From Flavobacterium endoglycinae (GTDB lineage Bacteria > Bacteroidota > Bacteroidia > Flavobacteriales > Flavobacteriaceae), in NCBI RefSeq assembly GCF_017352115.1, contig NZ_CP071448.1, positions 1,573,001 through 1,637,000 of the forward strand: DNA of 64,000 nt, given 5' to 3'. Below, in pieces: positions 8,030-16,717 of the stretch (positions within the stretch are counted from its first letter, which is position 1; every line of letters begins with the position of its first letter). The position numbers and the translations under genes were made by a program. The notes beneath the pieces were generated by a model. That model did no database searches. It saw only the letters and a program-made list of their open reading frames with translations, and was not told the origin of the DNA.

Positions 8030-9280
8030 TCAAAATATAAAATGATACAACTGTTCAACACCATAAATAACCAGTCCAATACAACCTCCTACTAAAGTTC
8101 CATTGATGCGAATGTATTGAAGATCTTTTCCTATTTCAAGTTCCAATTTTTCTGAAACTTCTTTTCCGTCCCAACTTTTTACAGTTGAGGAAATCAAATC
8201 GCCGATTACCTTTTTATTATTCAAAAGAACCGACAACAAATCATTTTTAATAAAATTATTGATCTTGTCAATCATAATTTGATCTTCTTTAATTCCATTT
8301 CCAAAAGTCTGAATTAGTCCAGAAATACTATTCTTAATAGAAGAATCATCACCTTTATTTAAATCATTGGTTATCGAAAGTTTTATCTCATCCCAAATTC
8401 CGTTGATATAATCCTGAACTTCTTTTTTCCCAACAAAACCCAAAATCATTTCATTGATTTTCAATCTCATTTCTTCTGAGTTTTTTACTTTATCAAGGAA
8501 ATTATAAACGTACTCGTCAATTTTAATTCTCACAGCACTTTGAGGATTTTTGGCTTCTTCCAGAAAATCCTGAAGACCATTAAAAATCCCTTCTGAAATG
8601 CTTTTATCAGCCAAACCAAAACTCAAAAACGGAGTTGACGCTTTTACTTTTTTTCGAATTAGATCTTTGTTATTTGTCAATTCGGCACTCATTACTTGCA
8701 AAAGATTCGTCAATAACTCGTCCTTTACATTTCCTTTTTGCAAAGGTTCTAATGCAAGTGCCACCCAATTCCCAAAATTGATCCCTTCTAATTTTTCTTT
8801 AAACTGAACCTGAATAAACCTTCGTACCTCTTCGTCTTTTATGGTTTTTAAAATCCCTGGAATTAAATTTACCGCTACGACATTGGCAATTTTATTCGCA
8901 TTTTCTTCCTGCGAAAGCCAATCAGAAGCTTTAACAGCAAAATTGAATTCTTCGAGTTTAATCTCCATTTTTTCACGATTCAGAAATTCTTCTGAAACAA
9001 AATTTCCAAGATTTTCTCCAATTTCATTTTTCTTGGTCGGAATAATTGCCGTATGCCAAATCGGAATTCCCATAGGATGACGAAATAACGCCACAACTGC
9101 AAACCAGTCGGCAATACCTCCTACCATTGCAGCTTCGCTAAAAGCCTGTAACATTGGAATTTTAAAATAAATGGCAATTATAAACAGAAGCACCGCAACA
9201 CCCAAAAGAGCCAAAGCATTTCGCTTCATTTTTCTGAGCGCTTTTACTTTGGTTATATCGTGATCTAGAGTAGTTTTCAT
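8030..9280 (-). CDS. DUF445 family membrane protein
   Basis: A 416-residue protein of the DUF445 (YjiN-like) family. One hydrophobic segment at about residues 22-41 (LALLGVAVLLFIIAIYF) and the motif MVGGIADWFAVVALFRHPMG directly after it are the family signature. The long middle part is predicted helical and charged (EEFLNREKMEIKLEEF, LINEMILGFVGKKEVQDYI), and a hydrophobic C-terminal helix (GTLVGGCIGLVIYGVEQL) anchors it again. It should sit in the inner membrane; no biochemical role is established for the family. Transcription converges on gpmI. Confidence 0.88.
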   Translation of the reverse strand: MKTTLDHDITKVKALRKMKRNALALLGVAVLLFIIAIYFKIPMLQAFSEAAMVGGIADWFAVVALFRHPMGIPIWHTAIIPTKKNEIGENLGNFVSEEFLNREKMEIKLEEFNFAVKASDWLSQEENANKIANVVAVNLIPGILKTIKDEEVRRFIQVQFKEKLEGINFGNWVALALEPLQKGNVKDELLTNLLQVMSAELTNNKDLIRKKVKASTPFLSFGLADKSISEGIFNGLQDFLEEAKNPQSAVRIKIDEYVYNFLDKVKNSEEMRLKINEMILGFVGKKEVQDYINGIWDEIKLSITNDLNKGDDSSIKNSISGLIQTFGNGIKEDQIMIDKINNFIKNDLLSVLLNNKKVIGDLISSTVKSWDGKEVSEKLELEIGKDLQYIRINGTLVGGCIGLVIYGVEQLYHFIF

Positions 9281-9375
9281 GATTACAAATCTTTTTACTA
9301 CTAATTTATGGCTTTTTTCTGAGAAACTTTTGTGTTATTAGCCACGAATTCACGAATTTTCTTTTTTAGTCTCTA

Positions 9376-9416
9376 AAATTGAAATTGGTAAAATTGAATT
9401 TCACCAATTTCAATTT
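9376..9416. repeat. 14-bp inverted repeat hairpin in the DUF445/map gap
   Basis: AAATTGAAATTGGT at 9376-9389 and its exact reverse complement at 9403-9416, with a 13-nt loop. Just before it, GCCACGAATTCACGAATT at about 9341-9358 is a single arm of the palindrome seen whole at 35631-35702. The gap lies between divergent genes, so this is probably a repeat remnant rather than a terminator. Confidence 0.5.
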
Positions 9417-9499
9417 GTATAGATTCGAGAATTGCTTCGCCTGTCATTTCGTTCGAGTCTAAGCGAAAAAATTTACATAAAAAAATGAGATAAAAATTG

Positions 9500-9507
9500 T
9501 ACTTTTG
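9500..9507 (+). promoter_or_regulatory. Promoter of map
   Basis: TACTTTTG, 22 bases before the ATG at 9529. Its last three bases are the TTG that could be mistaken for an upstream start codon. Confidence 0.65.
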
Positions 9508-9528
9508 CCAACTGAAAATCTGAAAAAT

Positions 9529-10347
9529 ATGATTATCCAAAAAACCAGAGAGGAAATCGAATTAATGCGCGAAAGTGCTTTGATCGTATCGAAAACATTA
9601 GGAATGATTGCTTCTGAAATTAAAGAAGGAGTTACTACATTATATCTAGATAAATTAGCCGAAGAATTCATTCGTGACCACGGTGCCGTTCCTAGCTTTT
9701 TAGGATTGTATGGTTTCCCGAATTCACTTTGCATGAGTCCAAATTCTCAAGTCGTTCATGGAATCCCAAATAATACACCTTTACAAAGTGGTGATGTGAT
9801 ATCTGTAGATTGTGGTGCTTTTAAAAACGGTTACCACGGAGATCACGCTTATAGTTTCGAAATTGGAGAAGTAGCACCTGAAGTTAAAAAACTTTTGCAG
9901 GTAACGAAAGAATCTCTTTATGTTGGAATTAGAGAATTTAAGGCTGGAAACCGAGTTGAAGATGTTGGAAATGCGATTCAAAAATATACTGAAGCCCACG
10001 GTTACGGAGTAGTTCGTGAATTGGTTGGACATGGTGTTGGACAGAAAATGCACGAAGAACCGGAAATGCCAAACTATGGAAAACGCGGCCGCGGAAAACT
10101 TTTTGTGGAAGGAATGGTTGTCGCAATCGAGCCAATGATTAACCTTGGAACAAGAAACATCAAACAACACAAAGATGGCTGGACAATTACAACTGCCGAC
10201 GGAAAAGCCAGCGCTCATTTCGAACACGATGTGGCACTTGTAGACGGTAAACCAGAATTATTATCGACTTTTCAATACATCTACAAAGCTTTAGGAATTG
10301 AAAGCAACGAAGAAGATGAATTTAGAAAAGTCCCTTTAGTATTGTAG
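9529..10347 (+). CDS. map: Type I methionine aminopeptidase
   Basis: From ATG 9529 the protein is 272 residues and begins MIIQKTREEIELMRES, the usual start. A TTG in frame at 9505 lies inside the -7 box and is rejected. It removes the N-terminal Met from new proteins in the cytoplasm. All five metal ligands are recognisable: Asp in SVDCGAF, Asp in YHGDHAYSF, His in GHGVGQKMHEEP, Glu in AIEPMI and Glu in HFEHDVAL. The MHEEPEMPNYG loop is family-typical. It has its own promoter and lies upstream of a palindromic repeat. Confidence 0.96.
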   Translation: MIIQKTREEIELMRESALIVSKTLGMIASEIKEGVTTLYLDKLAEEFIRDHGAVPSFLGLYGFPNSLCMSPNSQVVHGIPNNTPLQSGDVISVDCGAFKNGYHGDHAYSFEIGEVAPEVKKLLQVTKESLYVGIREFKAGNRVEDVGNAIQKYTEAHGYGVVRELVGHGVGQKMHEEPEMPNYGKRGRGKLFVEGMVVAIEPMINLGTRNIKQHKDGWTITTADGKASAHFEHDVALVDGKPELLSTFQYIYKALGIESNEEDEFRKVPLVL

Positions 10348-10388
10348 TTATTAGCCTAGATTCTAAAATTTTAAAAAACATTCGAACT

Positions 10389-10464
10389 CCTGCAAGGTTT
10401 TCAAAACCTTGTAGGTGTCTTTTTTCAAACATAAATACCTACTAGGTTTTGAAAACCTTGCAGG
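10389..10464. repeat. 28-bp inverted repeat pair, family B copy 1
   Basis: CCTGCAAGGTTTTCAAAACC.. at 10389-10416 and the inverted ..GGTTTTGAAAACCTTGCAGG at 10437-10464 match over 28 bp with one mismatch. Each arm is itself palindromic (CAAGGTTTTCAAAACCTTG), so the DNA can fold as one long hairpin or two short ones. A second copy sits at 45429-45504 after fabD. Both follow a stop codon by 20-45 bases. Confidence 0.8.
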
Positions 10465-10491
10465 AAAACAAAAATATTTTGGAATAACCCC

Positions 10492-11265
10492 ATGAAAAAA
10501 CTTTTCAAATTAGTTTTAAATACAATACCTCGCCCATTATTAATTCGTTTGAGTTATGTGGCTCGTCCTATTTTAGCCTTTTCATTAAAAGGAGATAAAT
10601 TTACAGATCCGATTGATGGAAAAAGCTTTAAATCATTTTTGCCTTACGGATACGGAAAACAACGTAACAATGTGCTTTCGCCAAGTACACTTTCTTTAGA
10701 AAGACACCGTTTGCTTTGGTTGTATTTAAATGACCAGACTGATTTTTTTACAGCACCCAAAAAAGTATTGCATTTTGCTCCGGAGCAGGCTTTTTATAAA
10801 AGATTCCGCAAGCAGAAAAACTTAGATTATACGACGACGGATTTGCTTTCGCCTTTGGCAGATGTAAAAGCAGATATCTGTAATTTACCTTTCAAAGACA
10901 ACGAGTACGATGTTATTTTATGCAATCACGTTTTAGAACACATTCCAGACGATACTAAAGCAATGCAGGAATTATATCGTGTTTTAAAACCAGGCGGAAT
11001 GGCAATTTTACAGATCCCGCAGGATTTATCTCGCGAAGTTACTTTTGCAGATGATTCGATTACAGATCAAAAAGAACGTGCTAAAATCTTCGGACAATAC
11101 GATCACGTACGTGTTTACGGCCGCGATTATTTCGACAAATTAAGAAGTATTGGTTTTATTGTGATCGAAGAAGATTACACTAACAAAATTGCACCAGAAT
11201 TGGTTGAAAAATACTGTTTGGCAAAAGGAGAAATTATTCCGCTTTGCTTTAAACAGGAAAACTAA
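10492..11265 (+). CDS. Class I SAM-dependent methyltransferase
   Basis: A 257-residue protein with a Methyltransf_11 fold at about 85-190. Motif I is degenerate (VLHFAPEQAFYKRF instead of a glycine-rich loop), followed by DLLSPLADVKADICNLPFKDNEYDVILCNHVLEHIPDDTKAMQELYRVLKPGGMAIL, which carries the acidic loop, motif II and the post-II LKPGG. The N-terminal ~80 residues are basic with a hydrophobic patch and may touch the membrane. The acceptor is unknown; similar proteins act on lipids, quinone precursors or sugars. It ends with the repeated 3'-UTR motif and a hairpin terminator. Confidence 0.8.
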   Translation: MKKLFKLVLNTIPRPLLIRLSYVARPILAFSLKGDKFTDPIDGKSFKSFLPYGYGKQRNNVLSPSTLSLERHRLLWLYLNDQTDFFTAPKKVLHFAPEQAFYKRFRKQKNLDYTTTDLLSPLADVKADICNLPFKDNEYDVILCNHVLEHIPDDTKAMQELYRVLKPGGMAILQIPQDLSREVTFADDSITDQKERAKIFGQYDHVRVYGRDYFDKLRSIGFIVIEEDYTNKIAPELVEKYCLAKGEIIPLCFKQEN

Positions 11266-11273
11266 TTTTTCAT

Positions 11274-11337
11274 CCTATAAGTGATATAAGTTCATTTAAA
11301 AAGAGTTTTCAAATTATTGATATTTTGAAAACTCTTT
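11274..11337 (+). terminator. Terminator with 3'-UTR repeat motif, copy 3
   Basis: The motif CCTATAAGTGATATAAGTTC (11274-11297 in full) is followed by a 14-bp hairpin AAAGAGTTTTCAAA / TTTGAAAACTCTTT (11300-11337) and a T-rich tail. Confidence 0.7.
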
Positions 11338-11383
11338 CTTTTTATAAGCCTCCCAAATCAAAACCAAACAAAAAACCTAAACC

Positions 11384-14287
11384 TTGGACTTTACAAATTT
11401 ATTTCAGTTCTGCTTTGACATCAGTTTTGAAAAAAATCTAAACACTTACCTCCCAACAGCCTATATTGTTGAGAATACTGATGACATTAAATATTTAGAC
11501 AAAAAAGCGAGTAAAGATGTGCTCGAAAGTTTTGGAATCGTTTTTGAAAATTTAGATTCTAATACCAAAAGAATACTAACGGCATGCGAATCGCTAAGAC
11601 CTGAATACATCTTCAAAAAATTCAGTGCCAAAATCAAATCAGCCAAAACAATTGCAGATCTTCAAAAAGATTCAAAAATTGATTTTGCTATTCGCCAGCA
11701 TTTAAAACTGTATTTAGGCTCTTTTTACAGTTTGATTGTACAAGAACAATTTCCTTTATCCTTAAACATTGGACCTGAAAAAGACTTTTACCGTTCGAGA
11801 GTCAGCATTGATCCGCTGGAGTTTGAACCGCAGATTCAATTCGACAAACATCCGGAAGGTATTACCTATACGCTTTCTTTAAAGGAAAATGAAACTACAT
11901 TTCTGCCAATGAACAGTACTGTAGATATTCTTTTAGACGAACCAGGCTGGTTAATTATCAATAAAAAACTGGGACAATTAAAAGAGTTGAACTCAAAAAA
12001 ACTGATGCCTTTTTTAAAGAAACAATCCATTGAAATTCCATCAAAGTTAGTCGATGATTATTTCAAGAGTTTTATTCCTCAGATCGCTAAGAAATTAGAT
12101 ATCGAAGCCACAGGTTTTGAAATCGAGCTTCGCGATACAATTGTTTCCTGCACGATTCAGCCTGTTTTTGATTTCTTTAAAAACTGTTATTATCTCAATC
12201 TTTATTTTGATTACAACGGATATTCTTTTGACTCGAGCAAAACTAAAAAAACACATTCCTTCGTTGATTTCAGCGTAGCCAACGAACCTAAAATCATTCA
12301 GTTTAAACGAAGTGCTGCTGAAAGTTTATACATTAAAAAACTATCCGAAATTGGTTTAGAAAAAATCAAAAATGAATTGTTTGGATTAAATGCTGATGTT
12401 GAAAATTCAGATCCTTACATCAACATTCAATTGATTATTGACCATAAAGAGAAGCTGAAAGATTTAGGTTTTGATATTCAAAATCTAAAACTGGAAAGCA
12501 AAGAAATCATTACTGAAAGCCATACTATTTCTGCCTCAAAAGATACAAACGGAGATTGGTTTGATATTAAAATTATCATTACTGTTGGTCATTATAAAAT
12601 CAATTTCAGCGAAATTATTCCAAACATTAAGAGTAAAGAAAGACTTTTCCCTTTGCCTGACGGGAATTTTTTCCTGATTCCGCTGGAATGGTTCAGTAAA
12701 TATGGTTCTTTGGCAAAATTAGCCAAAACAGAAAATGGCGCTTTACTTCTTAGAAAAAGCAATTTTACTGCTTTAGACGGAATTTCGGAAATTGACAATG
12801 ATTTAGACCAAATTCACCAAGCCGAATTTACTGGTTCAGATTTAATAAAAGCGACTTTAAGACCGTATCAAATTGATGGTGTAAAATGGCTTTTAGGTCA
12901 TTTTAATTCCAATATGGGCGCTTGTTTAGCCGATGATATGGGACTTGGAAAAACGCTGCAGACTTTATCGGTTTTGGTTTCTGTTCAAGAACAATTAGGC
13001 TTCACCACCAAAACCACCAATTTTGATTTGTTTGCCAACGAAACAACAATCGAAAGAGAACCTTTAAAAGCTTTGATTGTTCTTCCTTCATCATTGGTTT
13101 TTAACTGGTTTAATGAAGCTGGAAAATTCACACCGCACTTTTCGAAAATGCAATATGTGGGTAACGATAGAAAATCATTGGCAAGCAGAATAAATTCTAC
13201 CGACTTAATTTTTACGAGTTACAGCATTGTACATCGTGATATTTCAATTTTAGAAAAATACGATTTTCGTTATTTGATTTTAGATGAAAGTCAGTACATC
13301 AAAAATAAAAATTCTAAGATTTTTAAAGCCATCAATAAAATCAGCACAGGACATAAAATTGCTTTAAGTGGAACGCCGATCGAAAATTCGCTTGACGATT
13401 TATGGTCGCAAATGCAGTTTATCAATCCAGATATTTTGGGCAGTTATGCTTTCTTTATGGAGAATTTTAAAAATCCGATTGAGAAAAAGCAGAGCGAAGA
13501 AGTTTTAACCGAATTAAAAAACCTCATCCAGCCGTATATTTTAAGAAGAACCAAAGAACAGGTTTTAAAAGATTTACCAGAGTTAACGGAGCAGATTTAT
13601 TACTGCGATATGGATCCGGAACAGGAAAAATTATACGAGAAAGAAAAATCAAAAGCTCGTAATTTCCTGCTGAAAACAGATTCAAATCCAGATAAAATAA
13701 GCATTATCAATACTTTAATGAAGTTGCGACAATTGAGTAATCATCCAAAAATGGTTGACGCAGATTCAGAAATTGATTCGGGAAAATATATTGCAGTGAC
13801 CAATTATCTGGAAAATTTAGTCAAAGCAAAACAAAAAGTAATCATTTTTAGTTCGTTTGTTACCAATTTAAATTTTTACACTGATTGGTGTAAAGAGAAC
13901 AAAATAGAGTTTTGCGAAATTACTGGAGAAACGCCTTCAGACAAGAGAGAACAGCAGGTTAAAATGTTTCAGGAAAAAGAAAATCCATTGTTGTTTTTTA
14001 TTTCGCTAAAAGCTGGAGGTGTTGGATTGAACATTACCAAAGCCTCTTATGTATTGTTTTTAGATCCTTGGTGGAATCCTTTTGCTGAAAAACAAGGAGT
14101 GGCGCGAGCTCACCGAATTGGTCAGCTGAATAAAGTAAATGTGATTCGTTTTATTTCTAAAAACACGGTTGAAGAAAAAATTATCAAGCTGCAAGAAAAC
14201 AAAAAACTATTATCGGATTCGCTTTTAGAGGAAAGCTACATCAATGACGAAATTGAAGCGAATTTAGAATACATTTTAAATTCTTAA
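11384..14287 (+). CDS. SNF2-family DEAD/DEAH-box helicase
   Basis: A 967-residue SWI2/SNF2 ATPase. The N-terminal ~470 residues have no zinc-finger motif. The ATPase core follows: motif I DDMGLGKTLQTL, motif II as LDESQYIKN (DESQ rather than DEAH), motif III ALSGTPIENSLDDLWSQ, then ILRRTKEQVLKDLP, motif V SLKAGGVGLNITKA and motif VI ARAHRIGQ. It should translocate on DNA and remodel protein-DNA complexes, as RapA-like bacterial members do. The start must be non-ATG: an in-frame TAA ends at 11380, the first candidate is TTG at 11384, and no in-frame ATG appears for about 175 codons. It is 118 bases after the methyltransferase gene. Confidence 0.9.
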   Translation: MDFTNLFQFCFDISFEKNLNTYLPTAYIVENTDDIKYLDKKASKDVLESFGIVFENLDSNTKRILTACESLRPEYIFKKFSAKIKSAKTIADLQKDSKIDFAIRQHLKLYLGSFYSLIVQEQFPLSLNIGPEKDFYRSRVSIDPLEFEPQIQFDKHPEGITYTLSLKENETTFLPMNSTVDILLDEPGWLIINKKLGQLKELNSKKLMPFLKKQSIEIPSKLVDDYFKSFIPQIAKKLDIEATGFEIELRDTIVSCTIQPVFDFFKNCYYLNLYFDYNGYSFDSSKTKKTHSFVDFSVANEPKIIQFKRSAAESLYIKKLSEIGLEKIKNELFGLNADVENSDPYINIQLIIDHKEKLKDLGFDIQNLKLESKEIITESHTISASKDTNGDWFDIKIIITVGHYKINFSEIIPNIKSKERLFPLPDGNFFLIPLEWFSKYGSLAKLAKTENGALLLRKSNFTALDGISEIDNDLDQIHQAEFTGSDLIKATLRPYQIDGVKWLLGHFNSNMGACLADDMGLGKTLQTLSVLVSVQEQLGFTTKTTNFDLFANETTIEREPLKALIVLPSSLVFNWFNEAGKFTPHFSKMQYVGNDRKSLASRINSTDLIFTSYSIVHRDISILEKYDFRYLILDESQYIKNKNSKIFKAINKISTGHKIALSGTPIENSLDDLWSQMQFINPDILGSYAFFMENFKNPIEKKQSEEVLTELKNLIQPYILRRTKEQVLKDLPELTEQIYYCDMDPEQEKLYEKEKSKARNFLLKTDSNPDKISIINTLMKLRQLSNHPKMVDADSEIDSGKYIAVTNYLENLVKAKQKVIIFSSFVTNLNFYTDWCKENKIEFCEITGETPSDKREQQVKMFQEKENPLLFFISLKAGGVGLNITKASYVLFLDPWWNPFAEKQGVARAHRIGQLNKVNVIRFISKNTVEEKIIKLQENKKLLSDSLLEESYINDEIEANLEYILNS

Positions 14288-14359
14288 CAAAACCCAATAA
14301 TTCGGCATCGCAATACGTTTAATAAAATTCTTATATTTACAATCTTACAACGTAATGCG

Positions 14360-15613
14360 ATGCCGAAATTTTTATATACAAGCTTAATTTTTCTTTTTGT
14401 TTTTACTTTAGCAAAAGCGCAGGAAAAAGAAATCGATCCTCCTTACAATATCAAAACTGTCACTTTTGTACAGAATGGCAATAATGTTGTTCCTATATTT
14501 GAATTAGGTTCTACAATTGAACTTCAGTTTGATGATTTATTTGGAAATGAAGCCAATTATTATTTTGAATTAGTTCACTGCGATTACAACTGGAAACCTT
14601 CTGATATTCCAAAAAATGATTATATCCGTGGTTTCGACGGCCAGAGAATTATGGATTATTCGAATTCTTTCAATACCCTTCAGATCTATTCGCATTACCG
14701 TCTTACCTTTCCAAATCAGTTTACAACACAAATCAGATTATCTGGAAATTATATGCTGAAAATCTTAAATGAAGATAAAGAGGTTGTTTTTTCAAGACGG
14801 TTTATTGTTTACGAAAATCATTCTACCGTTGCTGTGCAGGTAAAACGAAGCCGAAACCTCAGCAATATTGATCAAAAACAAAATTTGGATTTCACTATTG
14901 CTTCAAATGACATTACTTTTCAAACGCCAGCACAAAACGTAAAAGTGCTTTTACTGCAAAACGGAAACTTCAATACTGCTATTAAAAATGTCGTGCCACA
15001 ATATACAATAGGAAATCAACTCGTTTATAAATACGATGCCGAAACACAGTTTTGGGCTGGAAATGAATTTTTATATTTTGAGAATAAAGACATTCGTGCC
15101 GCGAATAATAATGTAGGCCGAATTGGTTCTAACAATGATATTTACAATGCCTATTTGTATACCAATGCCGCAAGAGGAAATCAGATTTACACCAATTATC
15201 AGGATGTAAACGGTAATTTTGTGGTAAAAAATATAAATGCTTCCGACAACAGTATCGAAGCCGATTATGCTTGGGTATATTTTACACTTTCGGCTCCCGC
15301 TTTCAGACTAAACAAAGACATTTACATTACCGGAATGTTCAATAATTACAGCCTTTCGCCAGAATACAAAATGGATTATAATACGGATAAAGCAGTATTT
15401 GAAAAAGCCGTAATGATTAAACAAGGTTTCACCAATTTTCAATATACAGTAGCCGATAAAAAGGGAAATATTGATAATGAAAATGCTATAGATGGAAATT
15501 TCTATCAAACAGAAAACGAATATACTATTCTCGTTTATTACAAAGAAAGTACAGATCGTTATCAAAGAGTGATAGGAAAAGGCAATGCAAACTCGATAAA
15601 TATCGTTAATTAA
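14360..15613 (+). CDS. Type IX secretion system plug protein (DUF5103 family)
   Basis: A 417-residue protein with signal peptide (SLIFLFVFTLAKAQEK). Motifs FELGSTIELQFDDLFGNEANYYFELVHCDYNWKPSD and the C-terminal ITGMFNNYSLSPEYKMDYN match the family formerly called DUF5103. The F. johnsoniae member of this family was found structurally as the Plug that closes the periplasmic face of the SprA translocon of the T9SS. It is predicted periplasmic and all beta. It agrees with the T9SS cargo protein at 55666-57828. A weak box TATATTTA precedes it by about 20 bases. Confidence 0.85.
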   Translation: MPKFLYTSLIFLFVFTLAKAQEKEIDPPYNIKTVTFVQNGNNVVPIFELGSTIELQFDDLFGNEANYYFELVHCDYNWKPSDIPKNDYIRGFDGQRIMDYSNSFNTLQIYSHYRLTFPNQFTTQIRLSGNYMLKILNEDKEVVFSRRFIVYENHSTVAVQVKRSRNLSNIDQKQNLDFTIASNDITFQTPAQNVKVLLLQNGNFNTAIKNVVPQYTIGNQLVYKYDAETQFWAGNEFLYFENKDIRAANNNVGRIGSNNDIYNAYLYTNAARGNQIYTNYQDVNGNFVVKNINASDNSIEADYAWVYFTLSAPAFRLNKDIYITGMFNNYSLSPEYKMDYNTDKAVFEKAVMIKQGFTNFQYTVADKKGNIDNENAIDGNFYQTENEYTILVYYKESTDRYQRVIGKGNANSINIVN

Positions 15614-15651
15614 AACATTGTTAAGGTTTTAGGTTTCCTAATTTTTTTTCG

Positions 15652-15659
15652 TAGCTTTG
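15652..15659 (+). promoter_or_regulatory. Promoter of apaG
   Basis: TAGCTTTG, 31 bases before the start codon. The closest TTG (15618-15620) is 31 bases away, so the -33 element is uncertain. Confidence 0.5.
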
Positions 15660-15690
15660 TACCTATAACACACAGATTTACTAGGCTAGT

Positions 15691-16077
15691 ATGGTTTCTC
15701 AAATTACTCGAGGCATAAAAATATCGGTTTTAACTAGTTTTGAAGGAACTTACTTCAAGAACTACAAGATTCACTTTGCATTCAGCTATGTGGTTACAAT
15801 CGAAAATCATAGTAAAGATTCTGTTCAATTGACTTCTCGCCACTGGGAAATTTTCGACTCACTAAACGATTTAGATATTGTTGACGGTGAAGGTGTTATT
15901 GGTAAAAAACCTGTTTTAAAACCAGGCGAAAACCACACTTACAGCTCTGGCTGTTTATTATCATCTCCTTATGGTGCTATGAAAGGTCATTTCAATATGA
16001 TCAATTTCACCACAACTAAAACATTCAAAGTAATTGTTCCTACTTTTAGAATGTGTGCTCCTTTTGCATTAAACTAA
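15691..16077 (+). CDS. apaG: ApaG domain protein (Co2+/Mg2+ efflux protein ApaG)
   Basis: A 128-residue single-domain protein with the ApaG immunoglobulin-like fold. Family landmarks are YVVTIENHS near residue 35, LTSRHWEIFDS at about 49, VVDGEGVIGKKPVLKPGE-like text (IVDGEGVIGKKPVLKPGENHTYSSGC) at about 65-90 and GAMKGHF at about 100. Members bind divalent cations and phosphorylated ligands; the cellular role is poorly defined. Length (about 125) is normal. Its stop codon abuts the convergent pdeM gene with no gap, so the two transcripts must meet. Confidence 0.93.
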   Translation: MVSQITRGIKISVLTSFEGTYFKNYKIHFAFSYVVTIENHSKDSVQLTSRHWEIFDSLNDLDIVDGEGVIGKKPVLKPGENHTYSSGCLLSSPYGAMKGHFNMINFTTTKTFKVIVPTFRMCAPFALN

Positions 16078-16710
16078 TCAACGTTTTATTTCGATTACCT
16101 CATCTTTTGCAAGTACATATACTTTGTCATTTTCTTCGGGAACCAGATAAAAATTGCCTGTGAATTCTCCAAATGCCGGAAAAATCATTTGATCTGGTTT
16201 TCTAAAAAAACACGACAAACTCAAAAACTGTCTTCCTAATCCTTTAAGTTTTATTCCGGGATGAATGTGTCCGCATAAATTGAAAAAATTTTCTCGTGTT
16301 GACGGATGATGTGTCAGCAGAAAATCATGTATTGTAATTTCTGAATAGATTTCGATATTCAAATCGGTATAATATTTTTTAGAAATAATATCATGATTGC
16401 CTTCTACTAAAATAAGCTGCTGTGTCACGGTTTTAGTCCAATCTTCAAAAAAATCCCATTCGTTATTAATTTTACTGTGGAATAAATCTCCTAGAAAAAT
16501 AATTGTTTCAACATCAAATAATTGCAGAATAGCATTCAACCTATTAAAATTTTCATGAACCGCTTTTTCAGGAATTGCCATTCCGTGTTTCCTGAAATGC
16601 GCTATTTTTCCCAGATGCAGATCAGAGATTAAGAGTATTTTCTTTTCTTCCCAAAAAGCCGCACCGCAGGGATGTAATATAAAATTTTGATTGTTGATTG
16701 TAATATTCAT
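16078..16710 (-). CDS. pdeM: Ligase-associated DNA damage response endonuclease PdeM
   Basis: A 210-residue metallophosphoesterase. Metal-binding motifs appear in order: SDLHLGK, GDLFHSK, EGNHDI, and late histidines in TNHHPS-like LLTHHPS and CGHIHPG. PdeM belongs to the four-gene ligase-associated repair cluster, whose other members lie directly upstream on the same strand. It starts 7 bases after the helicase stop, so it is the last gene of that operon. Family work describes PdeM as a Mn-dependent phosphodiesterase/endonuclease; its physiological substrate in the cell is not known. Confidence 0.93.
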   Translation of the reverse strand: MNITINNQNFILHPCGAAFWEEKKILLISDLHLGKIAHFRKHGMAIPEKAVHENFNRLNAILQLFDVETIIFLGDLFHSKINNEWDFFEDWTKTVTQQLILVEGNHDIISKKYYTDLNIEIYSEITIHDFLLTHHPSTRENFFNLCGHIHPGIKLKGLGRQFLSLSCFFRKPDQMIFPAFGEFTGNFYLVPEENDKVYVLAKDEVIEIKR

Positions 16711-16717
16711 GTTTTTA

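Noticed and set aside
9505..9528. TTG start giving a 280-residue methionine aminopeptidase
   Set aside because: The TTG is part of the promoter box TACTTTTG; the ATG at 9529 gives the usual N terminus.
9781..10227. 148-codon open frame opposite map
   Set aside because: It is a shadow of a strongly conserved gene; the translation has no recognisable domain and low-complexity Phe/Ser-rich content.
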